A stretch of DNA of 23,260 nucleotides from an uncultured Anaerotruncus sp. (lineage in GTDB: Bacteria > Bacillota > Clostridia > Oscillospirales > Ruminococcaceae). The stretch lies in assembly GCA_910586875.1 (NCBI GenBank), contig CAJUJI010000026.1, positions 1 through 23,260 on the forward strand. Reading direction: 5' to 3'. This document shows, in pieces, positions 17,043 to 23,260 of this stretch. Every line of letters starts with the position of its first letter. The stretch's first letter is position 1. A program made the translations under genes and the position numbers. Under the pieces are notes generated by a model that was not told the origin of the DNA, ran no database searches, and worked only from the letters and a program-made list of their open reading frames with translations.

Positions 17043-17096
17043 ATCATACGGGGCTTTTGTGATGCTTGAATCAGACTTTTGTGAAAAAATTGTGAA
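17043..17096 (-). promoter_or_regulatory. Putative promoter and OmpR-type direct repeats upstream of adaptor 2
   Basis: TGTGAA occurs at 17080-17085 and 17091-17096 (11 bp apart), and TGTGA at 17058-17062, exactly 22 bp before the pair. A possible minus-strand -10, TATGAT (17048-17043), lies 10 bp from the proximal box. The layout matches the adaptor 1 promoter except that the distal pair is one helical turn closer. Confidence 0.5.
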
Positions 17097-17136
17097 CTTC
17101 TCAACGCGCAAAAACACCTAATTTTTATCTGCGCAA

Positions 17137-17165
17137 CAAAAAAAGGAACCCCAAAGGGTTCCTTT
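17137..17165 (-). terminator. Intrinsic terminator of the secreted-protein gene
   Basis: Arms AAAGGAACCC (17142-17151) and GGGTTCCTTT (17156-17165) form a 10-bp stem with loop CAAA. On the minus strand it ends in seven U. It begins 15 bp after the stop codon of the gene at 17180. Confidence 0.88.
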
Positions 17166-17179
17166 CTATCGAGGAAATT

Positions 17180-18337
17180 CTATCGCCCTGTCAACGGATT
17201 TGGCTTTTCTATCGGTTGCTTCTCCTGCACAGCTGTTACCTCCTGTTCTTCCTCCTGCATCTGTTCTTGCGCAGACTCCTGTGACGAAAGCTCCAGCTCA
17301 CAATCCGAAAGGATATAGCAACCGAGCGTGCGGGTGCGCGTCTGCCAACCATTTACCTCGTTGCCTTCCTCGTCCACCGTCAGATAGCTAAACCGGCTGG
17401 TAATTTCGGTGAGCGTTCCATCCGAATCTTTTGCATAAATGTGACAGTCCTGCGGATTCGTCCGCCCCGCCCACGGATTGAACAGCACCAATGTTGCCCG
17501 CGATACAGAAGGAATTGCAGGACTGCCGCTGAAATCCCAGAAGAACAGCTCCGCGTTCACAGGCTGAGCATATTGCCTATCAATCTGCTCATCCACCTTG
17601 GTGGAAAGCTTGACATAGAATTTTTCCGGATGCTCGTCCGCTTGAAAATTGAGTGTCGCAACCCCGTCCCAGGTAATCAAGTTCCAATCGTTGTCCTGTG
17701 GGTCGAATAGGAAGCTCTCGCCTGCCTCCTGTTCAATATCCCCGCCATGTTCCACCGCATTGGAAACCCACAAGGTCACCGACAATGTTGCATAATCGCC
17801 GCGCTGCCAATTATTATCGTCCTCCCGCGCGGTAAAGGTCATATCCAGCCGCACCTTTTGCTCCTCCAACGTCTGGGAGGGGCCAATCTCAAGCTTGAGC
17901 CAGCCGCAACGCGCGCCATCCAGCGCCGGCGGCAGGGTGCGCTCCGGATACTGTGTAACGCGCACCAGCTTTGCAGCCGGACCCTCTTTATCGGTGTGCA
18001 GCCGGAATAAATCCGGCTCGGTCAGGTCTGCGGCGGTTGCCTGCGCGCTCTCGGAGAGAACCGGCGGCTTGCTGTCCGCCAGCCAAAGACGCGCCCAATC
18101 CTCCTGCGCAAGCGTCCCCAACGGCAGATAGAGCGTCTGGTCCGGCCGCACCTCAAAGGTGTAGCCATTGACATACGCTGATGCAGCTTTTGCCTCTCCC
18201 AGCTCATCGTAAAGGTACAAAAGCCCATCCTGCTCCGCTGTCATAGCGGTACCATCCTCACGGGAAACGGCAGCGGCTGTTATAGAAACCAGTCCCGCGA
18301 GCACAAACGCCAAAAGTCCCAATAGCAGCCGTTTCAT
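17180..18337 (-). CDS. Secreted protein of unknown function ending in NPLTGR
   Basis: Protein of 385 aa with a clear signal peptide (MKRLLLGLLAFVLAGLVSITAAAVS, probable cleavage near residue 23-25). The middle is beta-rich and resembles an extracellular beta-sandwich, with segments such as DYATLSVTLWVSN and HPEKFYVKLSTKV, but I recognise no family. The last 35 residues are a Gln/Glu-rich linker ending in EKPNPLTGR-stop. This resembles the linker and NPxTG motif that precede a sortase-type anchor, but no hydrophobic segment follows because a terminator begins 15 bp later. AAAGGGGG precedes the ATG, and a strong promoter at 18376-18405 drives the gene alone. Function and localisation beyond export are unknown. 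Confidence 0.8.
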   Translation of the reverse strand: MKRLLLGLLAFVLAGLVSITAAAVSREDGTAMTAEQDGLLYLYDELGEAKAASAYVNGYTFEVRPDQTLYLPLGTLAQEDWARLWLADSKPPVLSESAQATAADLTEPDLFRLHTDKEGPAAKLVRVTQYPERTLPPALDGARCGWLKLEIGPSQTLEEQKVRLDMTFTAREDDNNWQRGDYATLSVTLWVSNAVEHGGDIEQEAGESFLFDPQDNDWNLITWDGVATLNFQADEHPEKFYVKLSTKVDEQIDRQYAQPVNAELFFWDFSGSPAIPSVSRATLVLFNPWAGRTNPQDCHIYAKDSDGTLTEITSRFSYLTVDEEGNEVNGWQTRTRTLGCYILSDCELELSSQESAQEQMQEEEQEVTAVQEKQPIEKPNPLTGR

Positions 18338-18375
18338 TCCGTTTCCCCCTTTCCGTTTCCTGTACTCCTAGTCTT

Positions 18376-18405
18376 ATTATAACCGGATTGGAAAAGGAAA
18401 GTCAA
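18376..18405 (-). promoter_or_regulatory. Sigma-70-type promoter of the secreted-protein gene
   Basis: On the minus strand TTGACT (18405-18400) and TATAAT (18381-18376) are separated by 18 bp, close to consensus. The -10 lies about 38 bp before the ATG. The rest of 18338-18488 holds nothing else convincing; no terminator for the glycosyltransferase operon was found. Confidence 0.75.
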
Positions 18406-18488
18406 TCGAAATTCGGCCTTTTGAGACGCTATTGTTTTCTTGCTTATGCGAGCACAGCTTTTTTATCACACGGCGGCAAAGGGAGAGA

Positions 18489-19451
18489 TCAAACTTCTGT
18501 GGTAGTATCATTTTCCAGCTGGTCGATCACATACCGCGGCCGGCGCTTGACCTCTTTGTAAATTTTGCCGATATACTCCCCGATCACGCCCAGGCAGAGC
18601 AGCTGTATTCCGCCTAACGCCCAGATCGAGCCCATTAAGGTGGTCCAGCCTGTAACCGTGTAACCAAACAGCTTGAGCAGCAGCAGATAAAACAGTTCCA
18701 GCAGACTGACTGCAAAGATAATCGCTCCCAAGGTGGTGACCAACCGAATCGGCTTGACCGAAAACGAGGTGATCCCATCAATCGCAAACGCAAGCATCTT
18801 TTTGAGCGGGTACTTGCTTTCACCGGCGAACCGCTCGCTGCGCTCATAGGTGACAATCGACATCCGAAAGCCGATCAGCGGCACAATACCGCGTAAAAAC
18901 AGGTTTACCTCCTGGTATTGCGAGAGTGCGTCAAGCGCGCGGCGGCTCATCAGCCGGTAATCCGCGTGATTCTCGACAATTTCTACCCCCATCCACTTTA
19001 AAAACCTGTAATATCCAAGGGCGGTCGTGCGTTTAAAGACCGTATCAGACGCACGCGAGGAGCGCACCCCATAAACAATATCACTGCCCGCATAATACTC
19101 CTGTACAAAGCGGTCGATTACATTGATGTCATCCTGTAAATCAGCATCCATAGAGATGACCATATCCGCACAGGTGCGCGCGGTCATCAATCCCGCCAGC
19201 AGCGCATTCTGGTGCCCTTGGTTATGCGCCAGCTTCAGGCCGGAGAAAAGCGGATTGTCGGTGTGCAGTTTGGCAATCAGCGCCCAGGTGTCGTCCTTGC
19301 TGCCATCGTCCACCAGCAGCACACGGCTTTTCGGGGAGATGCTCCCCGCAGCAATCATCTCCCCCAGCTTGCAGGTGAGCCGCCGGGCGGTTTCAGGGAG
19401 CACCTCCTGCTCATTATAACAGGGAATGACCAGATAAAGGATACTTTGCAT
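18489..19451 (-). CDS. GT2 polyprenyl-phosphate glycosyltransferase, GtrB/CsbB-like
   Basis: Membrane-anchored family 2 glycosyltransferase of 320 aa that should transfer a sugar from a nucleotide donor to undecaprenyl phosphate on the cytoplasmic face. The GT-A domain (about 5-215) has the nucleotide-sugar start VIPCYNEQEVL, VDDGSKDDT, the metal-binding D102-A-D104 in SMDADLQDD, and RFAGESKYPLKK near 207-218, diagnostic of the GtrB/DPM group. Two TM helices follow (about 236-261 and 268-292), then the conserved GEYIGKIYKEVKRRPRY. AAGGAGG lies 5 nt before the ATG, 23 bp after the YfhO-like gene. The pairing with YfhO suggests it makes the lipid-linked sugar that YfhO uses. The sugar is unknown. 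Confidence 0.92.
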   Translation of the reverse strand: MQSILYLVIPCYNEQEVLPETARRLTCKLGEMIAAGSISPKSRVLLVDDGSKDDTWALIAKLHTDNPLFSGLKLAHNQGHQNALLAGLMTARTCADMVISMDADLQDDINVIDRFVQEYYAGSDIVYGVRSSRASDTVFKRTTALGYYRFLKWMGVEIVENHADYRLMSRRALDALSQYQEVNLFLRGIVPLIGFRMSIVTYERSERFAGESKYPLKKMLAFAIDGITSFSVKPIRLVTTLGAIIFAVSLLELFYLLLLKLFGYTVTGWTTLMGSIWALGGIQLLCLGVIGEYIGKIYKEVKRRPRYVIDQLENDTTTEV

Positions 19452-19474
19452 GGGAACCTCCTTATTGAATCAGA

Positions 19475-21922
19475 CTATTCCGAAGCCTGTTCATCTTCTG
19501 CTTGCGGCTCTGGCGGCTGCTCGATGGGAGAAAGCTTCCATTCTGCAACCGGCGTTTCCTGCTCATAAGCGTCGCATTCCGACTGGTCATAATACGGAGA
19601 CGGTGGCTCAGGGCCTTGTGTGCCAAATCTGCGCCACAGCAGCAGATAACCCACCAGCAACAGCACCCCCAGACCGGTCGCCGCCAGCCCCAGCCTGAGC
19701 CCCGGGGTATGGTAGGTAAAACGAATGGTGGCATCCCCCGCGGGAGCCCGCACCGCCATAAACCCGATGTTTACCTTTTCAATCTCTACCGGCTGCCCAT
19801 TGACAGTAGCGCTCCAGCCCTTGTCATACGGCACCGAGTAGAACACCAAATTTTCCCGCGACAGCTCAATTTTTGAGGTAAACCCTTTGCGGTCTATCTC
19901 AAACGAATAAGCTGCGGTCTGCTTGCGGCTGTCGCAATCATGGTAGTAATCCTCTATGGTCAGATCCGCATAGCTGGCATACGGCATATGCTCCAAAATA
20001 TCCCGATTGCGGCCGTCGGCCTGCTCGTCCTCCAGCACCAGCGCCCGCAGCATCACCGGAGAGCGCATTCCCTCTGGCAGCCGCTCCAAATCCTTGCGGG
20101 TGATCGAATAGTCATAGGTAAAGCCCATCGGAATATAACAATCATTCTCATAGATATTATGCCCTAGCTGGGTATCAAAGTAGGTGTAGCCTGGCATTAA
20201 ATCCTGCTTTTCCTCCGAGGTTTTGACAAACAGCCACCGCACCGACAGCAGAGAACGCAACTCGTGATGCTCCACCTCCGGTTTGGAGGAAACATCCCGC
20301 TTCACTCCAACCTCGGGGTAAAACTCCATCGTCGAAACCGGAATGATACTGTGAAATGCCTGAATGTTCGGCAGATGCCAGAACATGCCTTGGTTATCCA
20401 TCCCCTTATAAATATCCGCGCGGGCAAACGGGCTGTCCGGCAGCACCTCCTCGAGTACATACCTCCCTTTTAACGCAGTTTCGCGGATATATTCCCCATC
20501 GTTGCTTTTGCCAACACCAAGGTAGGTCAGCGAGTAAGCAACAATGATAAAGCACATGCAGCCGGAGAAAACCCGTGGAAATTTTGGAGTGTCACGCCAG
20601 CGCTTGAGCACCCAGATCAGCAGCCCCAGCCCCACCATCACAATCGCCGCAATTGCAGCGAATACATCCGGATATTTTGCCAACCCCAGCTTCACACCAC
20701 CATCGTCATAAATGGTCGGGGTTAGCCCGAGTATCGCAATGACAGACAACGAATAAAGCGCGGTCGTGCGCACCCCAAAGGTGAGATCAATCGCATGATT
20801 TTCCAGCGCCAGCGCGGACGCAAGCGCCATCAAAAGCACCGGCATGTAATACCAGCGGGCATAATAGGAATTATTGAATAGAATAAATGCACTGTTGAGC
20901 ACCGGCACAAGCGCCATCACAAATGAGACCAGCAGAATGCGCCGCAGCCAGTCGCGCTTGGATTTTATATAGGCGAGCACGCCAGCCATACTGATAAACG
21001 GCAGCCAGGCGGAAAGAGACGCCCATTTTGCGCCACGGTCTGGAAAAAGATTCGGGCGGCTGGGGATGTCCGGCGGGAAGAAGGCGCTGCTGACAATCGC
21101 GGGGTAAAGCTGATTGTGCCAATAAAGCCAGAGACTCCAACCGTTGAGCAGCTCGTCCATGCCGGTGCGCGGATTGCCCATAATCGCAAGCACCGATGGC
21201 AAAAACAGACACATCGCAAGCAGCATTCCAATGATTGCCTCAAAGCCTGTCCAGAAAAATTTTGTAAACGACATGCGCCAGTCAGAGGATAGACTGCGAA
21301 TCACAAAATAAATTAGAACAAATACAACCTCGCCGATGAAGAACCAGTAGTTGACAAATGCGTTGATTGCAACCGTGAGCGCAAATAAGCCGCGCCGGTT
21401 GTTGACTACCAGCTCCTCGAGCCCCACCAGCAGCAATGGGAAAAATACAATTGCCTCATGAAAATGATTGAAGAAAATATTGTAAACAGCAAACCCTGAA
21501 AACGCATATAGCATCGAGCCGATTATCGTATATTCCGGCTGGCGAACAAAGCGCTTGAGATACAGGCTGGCGGTGAGGGCCGCACAAGCGTGCTTGAGAA
21601 TCAGCAGCGGCGCCATCAGATGCGGAACAAACTCGTTCGGAAACGGCAGGGTCAGCCAGAAAAACGGACTGCCAATCAGATAGAAGCTGTAGGAGCCGAT
21701 AAAATTGACCCCCAGATCGGTGTACCAGTTCCAACCGATGTTGCCGGAGCGCACCGCCTCATGTGCCAGCTTGTAAAAGGGGATCTGCTGTACATTGAAA
21801 TCCCCCAGAAAAAAGAAGTAGCCCTTGTCATAAATCATGACCGGTATAAAGATGAGCGCAGCAGTAAACAGCGCCAGTAGAAACGAACGGCGACAGGGAT
21901 GTATTTTCGTTTGTCCTTGCAT
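19475..21922 (-). CDS. YfhO-family membrane protein (GT-C-like glycosyltransferase)
   Basis: Polytopic membrane protein of 815 aa. I start at ATG 21922, 5 nt after GGAGG; a TTG four codons upstream overlaps that site. The N-terminal half has about a dozen hydrophobic helices with an early acidic loop (FLGDFNVQQIPFYKLAHEA), as in GT-C enzymes. A soluble extracytoplasmic region follows from about residue 475, ending in the family hallmark YDKGWSATVNGQPVEI, and a last helix (about 742-762) precedes an acidic cytoplasmic tail. In Bacillus subtilis YfhO works with CsbB to add GlcNAc to lipoteichoic acid, and the adjacent GtrB/CsbB-like gene here fits that two-enzyme scheme. The acceptor polymer in this organism is unknown. 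No gtrA-type flippase is nearby. Confidence 0.9.
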   Translation of the reverse strand: MQGQTKIHPCRRSFLLALFTAALIFIPVMIYDKGYFFFLGDFNVQQIPFYKLAHEAVRSGNIGWNWYTDLGVNFIGSYSFYLIGSPFFWLTLPFPNEFVPHLMAPLLILKHACAALTASLYLKRFVRQPEYTIIGSMLYAFSGFAVYNIFFNHFHEAIVFFPLLLVGLEELVVNNRRGLFALTVAINAFVNYWFFIGEVVFVLIYFVIRSLSSDWRMSFTKFFWTGFEAIIGMLLAMCLFLPSVLAIMGNPRTGMDELLNGWSLWLYWHNQLYPAIVSSAFFPPDIPSRPNLFPDRGAKWASLSAWLPFISMAGVLAYIKSKRDWLRRILLVSFVMALVPVLNSAFILFNNSYYARWYYMPVLLMALASALALENHAIDLTFGVRTTALYSLSVIAILGLTPTIYDDGGVKLGLAKYPDVFAAIAAIVMVGLGLLIWVLKRWRDTPKFPRVFSGCMCFIIVAYSLTYLGVGKSNDGEYIRETALKGRYVLEEVLPDSPFARADIYKGMDNQGMFWHLPNIQAFHSIIPVSTMEFYPEVGVKRDVSSKPEVEHHELRSLLSVRWLFVKTSEEKQDLMPGYTYFDTQLGHNIYENDCYIPMGFTYDYSITRKDLERLPEGMRSPVMLRALVLEDEQADGRNRDILEHMPYASYADLTIEDYYHDCDSRKQTAAYSFEIDRKGFTSKIELSRENLVFYSVPYDKGWSATVNGQPVEIEKVNIGFMAVRAPAGDATIRFTYHTPGLRLGLAATGLGVLLLVGYLLLWRRFGTQGPEPPSPYYDQSECDAYEQETPVAEWKLSPIEQPPEPQAEDEQASE

Positions 21923-22007
21923 AATATCCTCCAAAATTGATTGTCAATCTCCGCAATCTGATCACGGCAACACACAAAACAGTTTGACCCGCACCTGCTT
22001 TTGTACT

Positions 22008-22084
22008 CACCACATCGGCATACAAAAGTTTTCGCCAGCCTTTGCACCCACTACATCAGCATACAAAAGTTTTCGCCAGCCTTT
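22008..22084 (+). repeat. Two-copy direct repeat, 36-bp unit, 41-bp period
   Basis: Units 22008-22043 and 22049-22084 differ at only two positions (22011/22052 and 22017/22058). Both contain CATACAAAAGTTTTCGCCAG. The second copy runs into the modular element at 22065-22209, so the first looks like a tandem duplication of its leading end. Intergenic region 21923-22358 contains this repeat, that element and the promoter of the downstream gene; no coding sequence was seen. Confidence 0.85.
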
Positions 22085-22209
22085 TTCAAAAGGCTGCGAG
22101 GTCCAGGGGCAGCGCCCCTGGTCGCTCCCCGCGCAAGAAAATCCCATGGGGTTTTCTTGCGCGGGGAGCGAAACGCATCTTTATCATTAAAGCGCGGCCC
22201 GCAGGCCGC
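22065..22209 (+). repeat. Modular hairpin element, copy C (complete)
   Basis: In order: box AAAAGTTTTCG (22065-22075), H1 with arms CAGCCTTTT/AAAAGGCTG (22077-22096), H2 with arms CCAGGGGC/GCCCCTGG (22103-22121), H3 with 18-nt arms GCTCCCCGCGCAAGAAAA at 22124-22141 and its complement at 22152-22169, box GCGAAACGCATCTTT (22168-22182) and H4 with arms GCGGCC/GGCCGC around loop CGCA (22194-22209). H3 together with the inner CCCATGGG makes a nearly perfect 46-bp palindrome. It sits between divergent genes, upstream of the yfbR-like promoter. Confidence 0.8.
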
Positions 22210-22322
22210 AAGATCCTTTTCAACACGCTACAGCACAAAGCGCTGTGGTAGAAGCGCACTCTTTTCTTATTATAGCACAATTTCCCAGTTTTAAAAGGTC
22301 TCTTTCTTTTAAGTGAAATTTC

Positions 22323-22331
22323 TGCTATAAT
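22323..22331 (+). promoter_or_regulatory. Extended -10 promoter of the yfbR-like gene
   Basis: TGCTATAAT gives a perfect -10 (22326-22331) with the TG extension. No good -35 is visible 17 bp upstream, which is tolerated by extended -10 promoters. The ATG at 22359 follows 28 nt after it. Confidence 0.65.
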
Positions 22332-22358
22332 TTAATGCAGGATTTGGAGGAAAATTCA

Positions 22359-22952
22359 ATGGAAACTTATAGTTTTTTTGCAATGCTCTCACGCATGAAA
22401 TATATCAACCGCTGGGGGCTGATGCGCAACGCCCGCCAGGAAAATCTCAGTGAACACTCGTTGGAGGTCGCCTACATCGCACATGTACTAAGCCTGCTTT
22501 CAGGAACCGACCCAACACGGGCGGTATTCTGCGCACTCTACCACGATTGCAGCGAAATTATCACAGGCGATCTGCCCACCCCCATTAAATATCACGACCC
22601 GCAAATCAAGGATAGCTACAAACAACTGGAACAAACAGCGGCCAGTCAGCTTTTGGGATTGCTGCCGGAATCGCTCGCCGCACAATACCACCCCTGCTTT
22701 TTCGAGCAGGACGAGCAGGTGTTGCAGCTTGTCAAGGCGGCGGACAAGCTCTCTGCACTGATCAAGTGCATCGAAGAAATCCGGATGGGCAACCACGATT
22801 TTGAAAGCGCACGCCAGGCGCAGCTAGATGCGCTTGCCAAAATGCAGCTGCCTGCGGTGGAGCAATTTTTGCAGCAGTTTCTTCCCGCCTATGAGCTGAC
22901 GCTGGATGAGATGAACCGCCAGACGCATATCCCCACAGATAGCGACAGCTAA
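22359..22952 (+). CDS. yfbR: 5'-deoxynucleotidase, YfbR-like HD-domain phosphohydrolase
   Basis: Predicted cytoplasmic enzyme of 197 aa that dephosphorylates deoxynucleoside 5'-monophosphates, part of dNTP balance and thymidylate salvage. The match to E. coli YfbR as I recall it is strong throughout: FFAMLSRMKYINRW (R18, W19), ENLSEHSLEVAYIAHVL (H33), YHDCSEIITGDLPTPIKY (H62, D63) and VKAADKLSALIKC (D129), giving the HD metal site H33/H62/D63/D129. I start at ATG 22359 because GGAGG lies 8 nt upstream; the in-frame ATG at 22335 has no site. The gene ends TAA TAG, and the same frame then stays open for 43 codons. It appears to be a single-gene unit. Confidence 0.93.
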   Translation: METYSFFAMLSRMKYINRWGLMRNARQENLSEHSLEVAYIAHVLSLLSGTDPTRAVFCALYHDCSEIITGDLPTPIKYHDPQIKDSYKQLEQTAASQLLGLLPESLAAQYHPCFFEQDEQVLQLVKAADKLSALIKCIEEIRMGNHDFESARQAQLDALAKMQLPAVEQFLQQFLPAYELTLDEMNRQTHIPTDSDS

Positions 22953-22955
22953 TAG

Positions 22956-23087
22956 CGGCGTGCACAGGCCAACCGCCACAAAACAGCGGCCCTCCTACCA
23001 GAGCAAAAGGAGATCACAGCTTTTGATTTCCTGTCCGCTGAAAAGCTGGATGAAATTTTTGGTTCATGGCAAAAGCCCGCAGCGTAA
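22956..23087 (+). other. Open in-frame tail after the yfbR-like stop; possible coding remnant
   Basis: After TAA TAG (22950-22955) the yfbR frame continues for 43 codons to TAA (23085-23087). The translation ends AFDFLSAEKLDEIFGSW followed by QKPAA, which looks protein-like. There is no start codon with a ribosome site in this frame, and the terminator stem overlaps its end. It could be a lost C-terminal extension, a remnant of another gene, or chance. Confidence 0.25.
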
Positions 23088-23106
23088 TCACACTGCGGGC
23101 TTTTTT
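23075..23106. terminator. Bidirectional terminator between yfbR-like gene and glnS
   Basis: Arms GCCCGCAG (23075-23082) and CTGCGGGC (23093-23100) are followed by TTTTTT on the plus strand and preceded by AAAA for the minus strand. The position between convergent genes fits a shared terminator. Confidence 0.88.
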
Positions 23107-23114
23107 CCTTATTA

Positions 23115-23260
23115 TCAAGCTTTAAAGCTATCCTTTAAAATTACAATTCGATTAAAGGTATTCTCCTGCTTGCTATCCTTACAAAAATATCCCATCCGCA
23201 CAAACTGGAATCTGTCGCCTGGCTGTGCATCCCGCAGACTCTCCTCCAGCTTGCAGTTTC
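23115..23260 (-). CDS. glnS: Glutaminyl-tRNA synthetase, C-terminal 47 residues (partial)
   Basis: The window edge cuts this gene, leaving 47 codons plus the TGA at 23117-23115. The translation includes PGDRFQFVRMGYFCKDS and TFNRIVILKDSFKA-stop. This matches the conserved end of the GlnRS anticodon-binding domain (QFxRxGYFCxD ... FNRxVxLKDxW). The enzyme charges tRNA-Gln with glutamine in the cytoplasm. A GlnRS in a Clostridia genome is notable because many Firmicutes rely on the GatCAB amidation route. GluRS does not share this ending, so confusion with it is unlikely. The catalytic domain lies outside the window. Confidence 0.85.
   Translation of the reverse strand, partial: NCKLEESLRDAQPGDRFQFVRMGYFCKDSKQENTFNRIVILKDSFKA

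Noticed and set aside
18419..18485. Terminator for the YfhO-glycosyltransferase operon
   Set aside because: Only a weak 3-5 bp stem (TGCT/AGCA) is visible, and the T tract is on the plus strand, the wrong side for this minus-strand operon.
21934..21952. TTGACA on the minus strand just before the YfhO-like gene
   Set aside because: It is too close to the ATG to leave room for a -10 and leader. It overlaps a small palindrome GATTG-T-CAATC (21939-21949), whose meaning is unclear.
22008..22084. Possible CRISPR repeats
   Set aside because: There are only two units, the spacing between them is 5 bp, and there is no cas gene; a tandem duplication explains it better.

Overview
The window looks like chromosomal DNA from an anaerobic, monoderm Clostridia bacterium, most likely Oscillospiraceae/Ruminococcaceae. 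This rests on moderate GC content, strong GGAGG ribosome binding sites, RND pumps with a membrane-anchored adaptor but no TolC-type gene, a YfhO plus GtrB-like glycosyltransferase pair, an aldo/keto reductase with two 4Fe-4S motifs, and dispersed palindromic elements. The taxonomic guess is inference from gene content only.

The left two thirds hold two paralogous modules, each with an RND transporter, a membrane-fusion adaptor, an OmpR-type response regulator and a sensor kinase. In module 1 the adaptor-RND operon (302-4952, minus) diverges from the regulator-kinase operon (5138-7119, plus). In module 2 everything is on the minus strand: adaptor-RND (12159-16913), a terminator, then regulator-kinase (9692-11924). 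Three intergenic regions (before each adaptor and before regulator 2) carry TGTGA-type boxes repeated every 11 bp, as expected for an OmpR/PhoB-family regulator. I infer one small cross-connected regulon.

Between the modules lie a 4Fe-4S aldo/keto reductase with a MerR-type promoter but no merR gene in view, and a conserved P-loop ATPase whose ribosome binding site is buried in a long hairpin.

The right third holds a secreted protein of unknown function that ends abruptly in NPLTGR (17180-18337), a YfhO/GtrB-like pair probably glycosylating a cell-envelope polymer (18489-21922), a YfbR-like 5'-deoxynucleotidase (22359-22952), and the C-terminus of glutaminyl-tRNA synthetase (23115 to window end).

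Three copies of a modular hairpin element (134-277, 12029-12114, 22065-22209) share conserved boxes separated by hairpins whose arms differ in sequence but still pair. This is the most likely undescribed structure in the window. No rRNA, tRNA, CRISPR array, transposase or phage gene was seen.
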